A stretch of 64,000 nucleotides of DNA from Symsagittifera roscoffensis (taxonomy: Eukaryota; Xenacoelomorpha; Acoela; Convolutidae), in NCBI RefSeq assembly GCF_963678635.1, contig NC_087071.1, positions 3,983,624-4,047,623 on the forward strand, in the 5' to 3' direction. Of the stretch, positions 53,403 to 64,000 are shown in pieces. The notes under the pieces were generated by a model that searched no databases, was not told where the DNA came from, and saw only the letters and a program-made list of their open reading frames with translations. Position 1 is the first letter of the stretch. Each line of letters starts with the position of its first letter. A program made the translations under genes and the position numbers.

Positions 53403-53889
53403 TAATGAATTAAAGAAATTAGAACCATTTGATTTCAAATCCAATTTCAAAATGATTTTCTAAAAAAATTAAAACACAACGGGTTAATTGCACTGGTGAA
53501 ATTAACTTTGAGAAAATGCAGATCTGTAAAGCATTAAATTGATCAAAAACCGTGACAAACCCATTGAAAACGTTACCCAAATGACGATGTATTTGATCAG
53601 GTAGATGACATCGGTGTAAAAACAGCCGGCACAGAAGAACCAATATCCGGATCTTTTGTATCGACATTAAACATGCCTTTAGTAAGAAAGAAAGAAAGCA
53701 AGTTATTGTCGATGTCTTAACATAGTCGGAGGCAAATTAACCGATGATATCAAAAAATTCTTATTCTACGGTTTTCAATTGAATTATTCTAAGTACTGCA
53801 GCAACCCAAGCAATTCGCATGCATTTGTTTAGATTGAAGAATAGTTGGTTCCAAGTTTTATCTGGTTTATAAAACGATAAATCCACAAA

Positions 53890-54779
53890 AAGACAGGCCA
53901 AACGGTTTCAACAAAAATGCTATTCATATAAAACTTCATATATGGAAAAAGCTACTCATACACTTTTCATGCAGTTGCATAAGTACAAAATAGTGCACGA
54001 AAGATCTATGATTAGTGTTATGAGACCATTTTTCCATAAATCAAAAATTTAAACTTTTTTTTAACTCGGACACAAATGAAAAAGACTATGGTTTTCTTAA
54101 TAAAAGAGTCAGCAAAGTTTTCACCGTCTTGCATTTAAAATGAATTGGAAACGACCTGAATTGTCCAATAAATACAATACACAAATGATATAACGGAAGA
54201 ATCAAACTTTTAAATTGTGGCAAACATTTTCGAAAAGGAACATTTTTAAAAGGTGAATTTTTAGTTGATCAGACATTGATCAAGGCATGCATAAAATTGT
54301 CATACTAAAGAAATAAGAGTGCTTAGCATTTCATAAAAAAGTTATCCAGAGAAACGAAAAAACTCCTGGATACACAAAACGAGAGTTTTCTGTATCCAGG
54401 ACTACGTTATGCAGACAAAAAAAATTAAACTTCTGATGCAAATAATTTTTTTTGCAAATTAATTGTTTAAGTACAAAAATCAATTGCAATTTGAAACAAA
54501 AAACCTTGGGGGCAAAATCCTTGTTGCCGCAATTAAAAAAATGCTGATCATGCATATTCTATAAGTGAAAATTGTATAAGTAGCCTTTTTAAACATAATT
54601 TTTTTCTTATTTACTATGATACATCGTCTTTTATGCTAAAACAAGAAAAAATTATTTGAAATTTTGATGATACTATTTTAGCCTAAATGATATGAAATTT
54701 GTATGACTAGTAATTTTTCCTAAACTTAGTTTATTGAATTGTATGATAAGCATTTTTGGTCTATGGAGGTCAACCAGGG
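53890..54779 (-). mobile_element. MITE of the MITE C family, inverted
   Basis: The right end is TATGGAGGTCAACCAGGG. It contains, in reverse complement, the internal markers of MITE C: ACCGTCTTGCATTT near 54,125 and TCCAGGACTACGTTATGC near 54,395. Sub-terminal GTATGATAAGCATTTTT is typical. The left end, near 53,890-53,910 (GGTTTCAACAAAAATGC), is uncertain. Confidence 0.6.
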
Positions 54780-55915
54780 TAACCTAGATTAACTCATTGG
54801 ATAGACAAGCTACTATTATTAGAGTTATTTTTAAAATTCAACATGGGAAAGATAAGAACTGTGAGTCATTTTCATTATCATTTCAGAAATTAGCAGAATT
54901 GAGAACTCATGGAAAATTTTTAAAAAAAATTGATTTAGATATTTCAAAAAACTATCGAAAAGATAAGTGGTCGTTTAATTTTCAATTAAAGCAAAACGAT
55001 TGCGAAACACAGAAGAGCTGAAATGGCTGTGAATATCAATCAAGTCTGAGCAAAAAAAAATCAAGCGCTGCCAAAATCGGCAGGACCACAAAAATTAGCA
55101 ACCGGGAAAACTGCCAAAAAAAGTAGAATAATCCACCAGATAAACAAAATTTAAATGATACTAGTTTGAGAAATTCAAAACGAGGCTTATGGCAAAAATA
55201 ATTGAATCAGACCTGGTGTATCTAAAAACGGTCAAACCGAATAAGCTGGAAACAAAAAATTCATCGTTTAACTAAAAAGCTATGAAAAGAATTACATGAA
55301 TAAAATTCATATGTAAAGCCAATTGATGTATTTTGATGCTTTATGTCTGCAAGCGGCTTTTCTTAAATTCTTCCAAAAAAACGGTCAGTTTGTCTTCAAA
55401 AGTTTGCATTGCATTAAAATTTTAGCCAAAGATACACTGCAAAAATCAGAGAGCTTCAAAACCTGCAAAAAAGCAGGTGGACGTTCAAAACCATTGAGCA
55501 AGTGTCTAATCCAAGGTAAGCTCCGAAATGTTGTCGAAACCAATGAAGATAAAAACTAGACTTCGCAAGCATATAAATTGATACACAAACCGGTCAAAAA
55601 AACTATAAGCATGCATGGGTGATCGAGCTTTAAAATTCCAGTTCGAAAAATGGCTTCAAACACTTCGGTTAAACAAACCATTACTTTCTAAACAGTTCGA
55701 ATTAGAATATCTCCGAATCATAAGAGCAGACCTGTAAACAAGCTGCGCGTTATATAGTTATAAATTGGGTTATAAGCTGTTTTGTCACCACTGAGGAACA
55801 TTCCTGAAGGTCTCGAACCATCACGCAGATTCAAAAAATTTTGGTGTAAGAAAAAGCGAGACAGAAGATTGAAAAATCAGGTATCAAAATTCAGAAATGC
55901 TGAGGTGAACTTGTT
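54780..55915. other. No gene recognised; two unsupported plus frames
   Basis: Plus frames at 54,797-55,021 (75 codons) and 55,323-55,559 (79 codons) are mixed in composition. The second contains a donor-like CCAAG|GTAAGC, but no acceptor or family motif was found, so neither is called. Confidence 0.4.
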
Positions 55916-56072
55916 TTCAATTCAATTCAATTATTCGATACAGTGAAGAAATACATACGTAATCACTCACTGCATCAGGATAGCTAGAACAGGCTTTTCA
56001 ACCTAACAAGTAGCTTTTCAACCTAACAGGCTTTTCAACCTAACCTCCGGGATACGACAACGGGTAAACAAA

Positions 56073-56828
56073 TCAGAAAAAGTTGTCGACCAGCTGTACA
56101 ATGTCTAAACTGTAATTTCTTTTGAAAGCCTTTAAAAATTTTGTCAGCTGTTCTTGAGAGTACGTTTCGGTTTTATTGGGTAGGAGTTTATTTGACATCA
56201 AAAAATTGAAACATTTAACGATTTTGCATGAAAGGGAGTTTTCCATAGTTTTTGTCCTACAGCGATAAAACGGAATCATTCCGTTAGAAGTAGAACGTGT
56301 ATTTCGTTTTTTACTATAATTACTGACGTTTAGAAAATCAAGAGGTGAACGTTTTAAATATTGAAAAATGGTTTCTTTTAAAAGTTGAGTTAAACAAATT
56401 TCATGAACTGTATCAATAAACAGATCATTAAACTTTGTTGTTATGTGTTCGTATTTGCGTTTGAAGAATATAGTACGGAGAATTCTTTTTTGGCAGTTAT
56501 AAATTTTTTCTAAATTTGTTTTGCTAGTACTCCCATAAACAAGCAGGTCATATGAAATTATAGGTACCACATATGCCAGGTGGAACTTTAACAGCATTTT
56601 GCGAGAAAAAGCTACCCTGCCCTTATACATAATTCCGTTAAATCGGCCTAGTTTTCTGCACACAGTTTCAACATGGTCTGTAAATTTGAGTTGACTATCA
56701 ATGATAACACCCAAGTATTTGAAACAGTTTGTAAATCCTATGTTTTCACCCGCAAGTGAAAAGTCATTATCCAAACATTGTTTACCAAATCGTGAGATTT
56801 TACATTTTGTAGAGCTTATTTCGCACAC
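56073..56828 (-). pseudogene. LINE reverse transcriptase thumb and C-terminal part
   Basis: A frame of 251 codons opening through GTG. It contains FKYLGVIIDSQLKFTDHVET and a C-terminal CQKRILRTIFFKRKYEH region typical of CR1/Jockey elements. Relative to relatives, a stretch between FADD and this frame is missing and the phase changes. Confidence 0.85.
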
Positions 56829-56928
56829 ATCAGTCTTCTGTTTTCAGCAAATCATTTTTAAAGTAATCATTTACCCTTGTTGTTGGGAAAGCAGCAAGAA
56901 TAGCAGTGTCGTCCGCAAAAAGACTTAA

Positions 56929-57375
56929 TTACGATTTTGAAACAATTTTATTTATGTCGTTAATGTAAAGTAAGAAAAAAAGGGGTCCAAGAACAGAGCA
57001 CTGCGGAACTCCGTGCGATATTACCTGTTGCCTAGAATTACCGTTCGAATTGACAACAAATTGTTGTCTGTTTGTCAAATAACGTAATATCAATTTGTTG
57101 ATTTTTCCTCGAAAGCCGTACGCGCATAATTTTTCCAGAAGAATGCAATGGTTAACTGTATCAAATGCCTCTCTCAGATCAATAAAAAGTGCCAAGCCCA
57201 TATTTTTTGTCTCAATCGTTTTTCGCATTAATTCAGTAACTCGTAGGATAGCATGGATACAAGAATGTTTTTTGCGAAAACTAAACTGTTCCGGTATTAT
57301 AATATTGTTTTTGTTAATGAAAACTAGCATTCTTTTATAAATTATTTTTTCAAAAATTTTGCTAAAAACTGTCAA
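56929..57375 (-). pseudogene. LINE reverse transcriptase core
   Basis: It contains EQFSFRKKHSCIHAILRV, ALFIDLREAFDTVNHCILL (first catalytic Asp) and SHGVPQCSVLGPLFFLLYIN. The usual PQGS motif reads PQCS here, a damaging change. An in-frame TAA at 56,929-56,931 follows, and the FADD catalytic motif lies just beyond it at 56,908-56,919. Confidence 0.85.
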
Positions 57376-57387
57376 AAGACTAATAGG

Positions 57388-57981
57388 TCAATAATTACTG
57401 GGATTTTCTTTTTCTCCTTCTTTCAGAAAAGCGACAATTTTTGCAATTTTACAAGCATCTGGAAAAAATGCTCTGTCAATACATTCATTAAAAATGTTTG
57501 CCAGGAAAACAGATATGACTGGTGAACATAATTTAATCATTTTAGTTGAAAGACCATCATGACCACTTGAAGTTTTAGTTTTTAAGGCCCCTATTACCTT
57601 AAGCACTTCATGTTCATCCGTCTTAAAAATTACAAAACTTGATATGTTTCTGTCTAGTTTTTGAGAAGCAGAACCAACAAGTGGCATAGAATTGCTCAGG
57701 TGCTTACCAATATTGACGACGAAATCAATAAGTAAGTTTGGTTCAATCTCTTTTTGGGCTTGTTTTCGTTTTCCACAAAAACGATTAAAAGCTTGAAACA
57801 TTTGTTTTGATGATGTACATTTTTCAATTTTGTTATCATGATAGTCTCTTTGAGCACGCCTAATTGCCATTTTTACCTTATTTCTAAACATTCGGAAGCA
57901 ATTAATATTCTCTAGTGAAGGTTTCTTAATCATTTTGGCATGAAGACGATCTCTCTTTTTATACATTTTTTTTGATATCAT
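57388..57981 (-). pseudogene. LINE linker and N-terminal reverse transcriptase
   Basis: About 197 codons. It carries a basic linker (RRAQRDYHDNKIEKC) and the first RT block (GALKTKTSSGHDGLSTKMIK, then FPDACKIAKIVAFLKEGEK). An in-frame TGA at 57,388-57,390, where the family has arginine, separates it from the next part without a frame change. Confidence 0.85.
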
Positions 57982-58874
57982 TGGTGATCCAGTCTTTGTG
58001 GTTTTTCCTTAGTAATGTTTGTTGGGGGCAAAAACGGTCAAAAACATCCAGACACATTTTTGATAATTCGGTCAACATGTCATCAATTGTCGCCATATTG
58101 CAATTATTGAGATTTTGATGCAAAACAAACAAGATTTTCAAAATATTTTCATTTCTGTTCAAGATTTTCAAGTTTTGACCTATCTTAGAATTGTCACTAT
58201 CGTCCAAAAAAGGTCCATTAGAGGCAACTAGCGCATAATGATCACTTAGAGAAGTTTTTAAAGTAGCTACGCTCATATCATATTTACTGATGATATGATC
58301 AATACAGGTAGAACTAGATGCGGTTTCTCTTGTTGCTTCACTATTTGATATGAAGAATCCAAAAAAGTAAGTATCAATTTACATTCATCAATTAATCGAG
58401 AATTGCGCGACACGTCCAGAATATCTAAATTCACATCTCCCACAATGATCGAGTTTTGACATTGTTTTGAATTCAAATTCACGAGTAAATCCTCAAATTG
58501 CGTTAAGAATTGCTTTGAATTGATTGATGGCGGTCGATACATCAAACAAACGTTTAATTTCAGTTTACTACCTAGACTTAAAGTTAAGACACATTTTCTA
58601 ATTCATTCGATAAAATTTCGTGCGAAAAGTCAATTTGATCTTTTATGAAAAATGCTAAACCCCCACCCCTACATTTTTGACGGTTAACAAAAACTCCTTC
58701 TTGGTAGCCGTCCAAGTTATAAAGTTCCAAGGGATCATTGTCACTTAACCAATTTTCGCATAAGGCAACGACATATGGTTGCCATTTTAGTGAAGCAACA
58801 AGAACTTTTAATTGGTCATGATAGTTGCGCAATGGTTGAATATTTAAGAAAAGTATGTCCCCGTCGTTACCCAT
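57959..58874 (-). pseudogene. LINE endonuclease domain, broken into three frames
   Basis: Frame 58,874-58,584 holds the N-terminal part (LKWQPYVVALCENWL, with the catalytic E region, and GGGLAFFIKD). Frame 58,545-58,273 holds YRPPSINSKQF and SIIVGDVNLDIL. Frame 58,276-57,959 holds SLSDHYALV, the terminal catalytic histidine motif, then a linker. Frame breaks are near 58,580 and 58,368. The third frame breaks in an A-rich run near 57,970. Confidence 0.85.
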
Positions 58875-58988
58875 TAGAAATCCCTTTAAAATTAAACATA
58901 AAGCTTTAACACAGAAAAAAAGAGATGTTTTTCTGATGTTCAGAAACTCTTTTTAATTTTCAGGTTGATCTTTTTCTTCGCTGCTGCC

Positions 58989-59246
58989 CTAATTATCATC
59001 GCTAACAACATCACCACTGGTAGTCATTTTCTTAGGAGGTGGAGAATGGCTTTCAATGAGTTTTTCCACCAAACAGCATAGTTTATCAAGTTTCCGCTCT
59101 TGTATATCATTTTGCGATTCATGACTATCCGGTGATCTAAAAGCCACGTTCCTTTTCGTTTTCCCCGGAGTTCCCAAAAAAGAATAAGATTTTGGATATT
59201 GAACATCGTCGGAATCAGCAGCATTTTGAATAACATCGAAGTCCAT
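58989..59246 (-). pseudogene. LINE ORF1-like remnant
   Basis: An ATG-started frame of 85 codons lies just 5' of the endonuclease region and ends in a polar tail (SHSPPPKKMTTSGDVVSDDN). A coiled stretch (IQERKLDKLCCLVEKLIES) is compatible with a LINE ORF1 fragment. It could also be unrelated sequence. Confidence 0.4.
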
Positions 59247-60514
59247 GAAAGTCTAGTCTTTTATCGTTTGAAAAACAATATCTTTCTGATAGAAGACCAA
59301 ATACGGTCCTAAGTGACTCCAAAACAAACTAGGTCTAAAGTTTTGTACAGAAACAAGTTGTAACAAGCTGTACAATGACTAGCAGAAGAAGAGATTTTTT
59401 GTCGAAGATTCTTTAATGATATCTCCCAAGGTCTGAAGAACACAAATAGTTTTTAAAAAAAAATTGTCATCTTCGTGCTCGGCCCAATTTGTTTTCTCCA
59501 ATCCTGATCGGTAGTCGGCACTTATTTCCAGAGCAAGACTAAAGAATCCAATTTCGCCCGGCCACGTAGATGACGTTTATTTAGACGATTCGGATTCCTC
59601 GGTCAAAGGACTTGTTTTTAATCTGGGCAATAAATTTCAACGAGACTTCTGCCAAGGTCAATCTACAATCCGATCAATATCTTTAGTACCAAATAAACCT
59701 CAAACAGTATTCCACAATTCTGCCTTTCTTTCCCTTTTGTTGTGCAGAAAATGATCTTGCTCATAAAGTTCTATGTCTATAAGAGAAATATATGGTAATG
59801 CTATATTAATCCTGATTGTTTGTTAAGTTTTAAAGTCAAAAACACCTGCTATAAAGTTTCACAAAATCTCTGTGAATCTCATTTTCAGAGTGAAATTTTG
59901 TGTAGAACTAAATTTAAGCGTAATCAAACTTACTGTCATCTCTTTTAAATGAATTTTGTATTTGATTAGATCATACTTTAAAACTCTTTTAGTTTCTTTA
60001 GACTTTTTTGATTTCGCCGGTGTACCGAGTCAAGCCTTATTAGCAATGCCCATTAAATGAGGTCGGAAGTTTTTTGATGTTTTCAAACATTTATCGTAAA
60101 ATAGTAACAGGGGCCCCTCATAAAATGTTGAAACCCTTATACTCTCTTCTAAATGCGAGTTTGGTTCCCATAATTTGAGGGACACCAAACTACATGGGTT
60201 GAGAAAAACTGCCAGTCATTCAATTTCATGACTTAATATACGGTCATGATAATAAGTCATATATCACGTAATATATAACGTAATATAACGTATGATATAA
60301 TGTATGTCATATTACGTATGTCATGTCGGTTCTTACGTCTCAAAATTTGTACCAAAATTCTACGATAAGCATTTCTCCGTTCTATTAATAAGTATGACAA
60401 GAGTAATTTCGTTACCTATGGAATAGTTCAAACTGTACTACTAGCATTTTGTCCTTAAGTGAAAACTGTCAAACTTCATTGATTTTGTCATTTTCACTGT
60501 GTGATCGTGAAACA
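59247..60514. other. No gene recognised; TACGTAATAT palindrome cluster near 60.27 kb
   Basis: Non-coding sequence beyond the LINE. Between 60,235 and 60,335 the words CACGTAATATA, AACGTAATATAACGTATGATA and CATATTACGTATGTCAT repeat in both orientations. Confidence 0.45.
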
Positions 60515-61050
60515 AAACAAGACTGCTCGTATCAGGGCAAAGCCCTCAATGTTCCGACTGCCTTTTACGGTCTATGAAGTAGTAATAACATGAAAAAGTA
60601 AATTTTATAAAATAAGACGAATGTTTTTTATTTTGAGATTTTTTGTAAAATCATCCCCCCACACGCCATATAAACCAAACTGATAGACTTCACTCCTAGT
60701 AACAAATCAATTATGGCAAATAGGCTTCCCTTAGCCAATTTAGAACGATTTCTTAGACAATTTAAATCTCCGCTTACGAGTTATAGCTCGAAATATATCG
60801 CGCGCTAATTTTCCAAAACTGGCCAAAACGGCATTTTTTAAACCCCCATAACCTAACAAAAAAAGATCACAGTTAAAATCTCTTTTCAAATTTAAGCTCA
60901 AGACAAAAAACCTTTTGAACGAAAGATGAAAACTTTGTCAAAATGACTAGTTAAAAAGTCGAAGTTTGTCTGAAAAAAATCACCCCGCTCACAAAATGTC
61001 CGTTATTGTCGTTACAAAAGCCGGAACAATAACAGAAAATTTTTTATACG
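60515..61050 (+). repeat. Dispersed repeat family, copy at 60.5 kb
   Basis: It starts at AAGACTGCTCGTATCAGGGC, continues with AAGCCCTCAATGTTCCGACT, then TCATCCCCCCACACGCCATA, AAATCTCCGCTTACGAG, TATCGCGCGCTAATT and GACTAGTTAAAAAGTCGAAG. Copy 2 repeats the order. No protein frame. Confidence 0.8.
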
Positions 61051-61404
61051 AGAGAACCAACAAGTTTGGAGTTCTGGAAAAAAGTTGCTCAGGGAAAAAC
61101 TTTTTTGGAGGAGAATCAAATTAGAATTGTTAGCAGTTTCATATCAAAAAGTGTACGGTCAAAAGCTTTCCAAAAAAGTGTTTGGACTACATAATAGACA
61201 AAATTTACAATTTCATCGAAGAACAAAAATGTGTTCGGACTACATTAGGGGTAAAGTTTACAATTTCATCAATGAAAAGAAATTTTTTTAGCAAAGTATG
61301 TTTTTGCATAGGAATGATTTTGCGGCTAAAATTTATAACTCTTACCCATGAATTTGGATTATTTTGGAATGTCAAAATCATGTGAAAACTGCTCATAAAA
61401 CAAC

Positions 61405-61950
61405 AAGACTGCTCGTATCAGGGCGAAGCGCTGAAGGTTCCGACTGCCGTTCAAGGTTTATAGAGCAGCAGTAATAACATAAAAAATTAAATGAAATAAA
61501 ATAAAACGACAATTTTTTTTTCTCCAAAATTTGAAATTTTTTGTGAAAATCATCCCCCCACACACCATATAAAGTACAAAAAGAATGATTTCGTTCCTTG
61601 TAACAAATCATTTATGGCAAATGAGCTTCGTTCAACCAATTTGGAACGATTTATAAAACAGATTAAATCTCCGCTTACCCGTTAATAGCGCGAATTATAT
61701 CGCGCGTTAATTGTCCCAAATTGGTCAAAATGGTCAAAATGGCGATTTTTAAACCCTCAGAACTTTACCGAAAATAATCACAGGTGAAATATCTTTTCAA
61801 ATTTAAGTTCTGGACAACAATGGCTTTCGAATGATAAAAAAAATTCCGTCAAAAATGGCTAGTTAAAAAGTCGAAATTTGTCTGAAAAAAAAACCCAACC
61901 CGACCACAAATATTCCGTTACTTTCGTATCAAAAGTCGGAACAATAACTT
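61405..61950 (+). repeat. Dispersed repeat family, copy at 61.4 kb
   Basis: Landmarks run parallel to those of the 60.5-kb copy: GACTGCTCGTATCAGGGCGA, TCATCCCCCCACACACCATA, AAATCTCCGCTTACCCG, TATCGCGCGTTAATTG and GGCTAGTTAAAAAGTCGAAA, then AAAAGTCGGAACAATAAC. It is diverged from copy 1 by indels and substitutions. About 350 bp of other sequence separates them. Confidence 0.8.
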
Positions 61951-61954
61951 CCAT

Positions 61955-62180
61955 AGTCTGAAATTGTATGGCTATATTTTTTACGAACAATTTTCAGTTT
62001 TTTTAATTGAATTTCTAGGCTCTATAAAACTAATGTTCTATTTGTGTGCTTCAACTATGAACTTCTTCATGTTTGTTTTGAAAAATTTTCGATGTGAAAA
62101 AAGAACTAGTCGTACATTTTCAAAAACTCCAATTATGAACTTATATAACTAGCATTTTTCTTTTATGGAGGTCAACTCGA
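61955..62180 (+). mobile_element. MITE fragment with GGTCAACTCGAG end
   Basis: It contains AAATTGTATGGCTATATTTT and ends AACTAGCATTTTTCTTTTATGGAGGTCAACTCGAG, the sub-terminal and terminal words of the MITE family in variant form. The left end is unclear, and it abuts the repeat ending at 61,950. Confidence 0.4.
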
Positions 62181-64000
62181 GCTCTTAAGCAAGCTTTGAA
62201 CAAAATAGGACTAAAGTTTGAGCAAACAGTAGTTTTACTCGGGCTTGCGATATCTCTCGCTAGATTTGCAATTTCTAAATTTAGTCTTCTAGATAAGAAA
62301 AATGGCGACAGTTTGTTGTCAAAAAAATCCAGCAAAGACTTTCGACATTTCAGCTCTGATGTCATTTGAATTTCATTTAATATCAATTGAAGTTATTTTT
62401 AGCTCACTAGTTTAAGCTTATCTCTTGTGATCGGAACACTTTAAACACAAAATTCTTCTGAATGGAAAAACTTGTCGGGTTATTTGTCGACATATATGGT
62501 TATAAAATTATGTAACATTCTTATATAGAGCCACTTATTCGAATCAAGATCTAAAAAAGTGACTTTCAATCTAAGTTGTTTCTTCTGAATTTGAAAATTC
62601 ATTTCAATCAAGCCTAAACTAACTGATAAGCTTAATCAAACTTACTGAAAAGTACTTTGACGCTCAAGTTTATTAACCAAATTGGACTACTTTTTAAGGT
62701 AAGTAAGAATACAAGATTCTCTCTGTTGAGATTCGAGGAAATTCTTTGAGTAAAAAATTTCCAAAATTTCTTTCAAAATAATTTTCCACTTTAATTTGTC
62801 GCTAATGGCAGTCTTCATTAAAGTTTCTCATTGATTTTTGTTTCTATTTTATGCATCAGCATTTTGTTTTTAATTTTAATTTTCTCAGACAATCATGATT
62901 ACAGATTTGAAAAGAAAATTTTTGCGATCACAAATATGTTGCTCTCCCATGAGACAATATTTGTTTTAATTCGATCGAAATTCGCAATGGTGCGTGTTTA
63001 CATAGGTTCCCTACACCTACAATATAAAATCACGAGGTAATTTTCTACCCAACTCACAGCATAGGAACCAACAAACAGACTTTGGAAAACCAATATAAGC
63101 TCACGTCAACTAAAACAAACCAGGAACCCAAATTTCCCTCTAGCTGAAATTTGGCCAAGATAGCCCTTGTGTTTTACTATCCCTTAATATGCACTTCAAA
63201 GAAAATTTCCGAGGTAATAAAACCCCGAATATACCCTTTGTTTTCTCTTTCAACCAAAATAAATCCTGTCTAGAACAGAAATTTAAACCAGCATTTCTGA
63301 ATCAGATTTCAAGATATAATAACTCAACTTATATTTATGCAAATTTATATAAAAAAGATTCTTTGAACTTTGATAACTTTCCAAATTGGTCCAGAAAGCT
63401 TTTCTCTTATTCATTCTCAAAACTTTTTTTAATAATAAAATTGTAAGAGAAAACTAACCTAATTTTGACGGAAAAACTAAATGATATATCGAAAATACTT
63501 CAAAGATTATTACTTATAAGTTTGCACGTAAAGGGATTTAACTCCTATTAATCCCAGTGGTTCGAATTTTCCTACCCGGTTCTGCCGCTTCAAAATGACA
63601 TGTAGTGGGGCAATATTTGCACCAAGGCTAGTTGGGGAAATATTTCAAACTTTGGGTGCTTTAAATTCACAATAGACACATAAAAAACCGAAAAAACATA
63701 CGAGCGAACTTGTTTTGCAACCATAGTTAGTTTGCTTTCATTTTAAGCAAAACCATGTCATGTAAAATTTTTCTATAAATGCTTTTACTATCTACATAAA
63801 AAATCGAAGTTGACTTATAAAAAAAACTCACTTGGAAAATGAATTCAAAATAAAATGGTAATTTTCTGCACTTAAAATCAGTTCGGCTAATCGATACGTT
63901 CCGCTACGTGAACAAAATGCCCATTTATCTTAATGGTTGGGTAAAATACAGGAGACGCGGATAAAAAAAGCAGGGGGGATAAAGCCTGTCAATCACTTTC
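62181..64000. other. No gene recognised
   Basis: AT-rich DNA. Plus frames at 62,831-63,040 and 63,189-63,446 are asparagine-, phenylalanine- and lysine-rich and lack splice sites or motifs that would support them. Confidence 0.45.

Larger units (their letters stand above)
55916..59246 (-). mobile_element. Decayed CR1/Jockey-like LINE (non-LTR retrotransposon)
   Basis: Remnants of a possible ORF1, an apurinic-type endonuclease and a reverse transcriptase follow in order on the minus strand. The 3' end has three copies of GGTTAGGTTGAAAAGC-like sequence and finishes in a (TTGAA)n tail (TTGAATTGAATTGAA), as CR1/L2-type elements do. At least four frame breaks and two in-frame stops make it inactive. 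The exact clade is not decided. Confidence 0.85.

Noticed and set aside
1-64000. CRISPR arrays, operons, ribosomal RNA or prokaryotic genes
   Set aside because: No regularly spaced direct repeats, no rRNA-like sequence, and the gene structure is intron-bearing and eukaryotic.

Overview
This is a strongly AT-rich, gene-sparse stretch of an invertebrate animal genome. Coding exons are short and carry ordinary GT-AG splice sites. A BEL/Pao retrotransposon (a metazoan-restricted group), a CR1/Jockey-like LINE and a LOXHD1-type multi-PLAT gene together point to a metazoan; the phylum cannot be fixed from the sequence. Most ORFs of 60-120 codons are chance openings. The genes below were built from splice sites, reading phase and protein motifs.

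Layout. 1-2.9 kb: tandem duplication (unit about 1.07 kb) rich in TTATAAT, with C-rich and G-rich tracts. 4.9-8.4 kb (minus): a two-exon J-domain protein gene with a glycine-zipper segment, a relic paralogous exon beyond its 3' end, and the last two exons of an unknown gene just upstream. 10.16-15.04 kb: tandem duplication (unit about 2.45 kb) carrying a TATA-box-driven first exon of a multipass membrane protein, intact in one copy and broken in the other, plus a TA-flanked MITE in each copy. 16-18.6 kb: degenerate simple repeats. 19.87-28.57 kb (minus): nine exons of a LOXHD1-like gene of at least four PLAT domains; exon phases are consistent at all eight junctions. 29.6-37.5 kb (plus): three genes for tiny glycine-rich proteins (38, 42 and 40 residues), each starting 4-7 nt after a 3' splice site. 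They are the best candidate here for something undescribed. 37.92-44.39 kb (minus): a young BEL/Pao element with a frameshift before integrase, a tRNA-like segment in its LTRs, and two foldback inverted duplications that replace the normal gag leader. 44.4-55.9 kb: AT-rich, with MITE fragments, a (TA)25 microsatellite and one membrane-protein last exon. 55.9-59.25 kb (minus): a decayed LINE. 60.5-62 kb: a repeat family present twice in tandem and elsewhere in the window.

How it fits together. The PLAT gene and the glycine-rich genes face opposite ways, with their known ends about 1 kb apart (28.57 and 29.58 kb). Mobile DNA sits between and inside genes: a MITE in a PLAT-gene intron, another between glycine-rich genes 2 and 3, and the BEL element just downstream of gene 3. 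Three independent local duplications show that tandem duplication is frequent here. All gene models are inferred from sequence alone, without transcripts.
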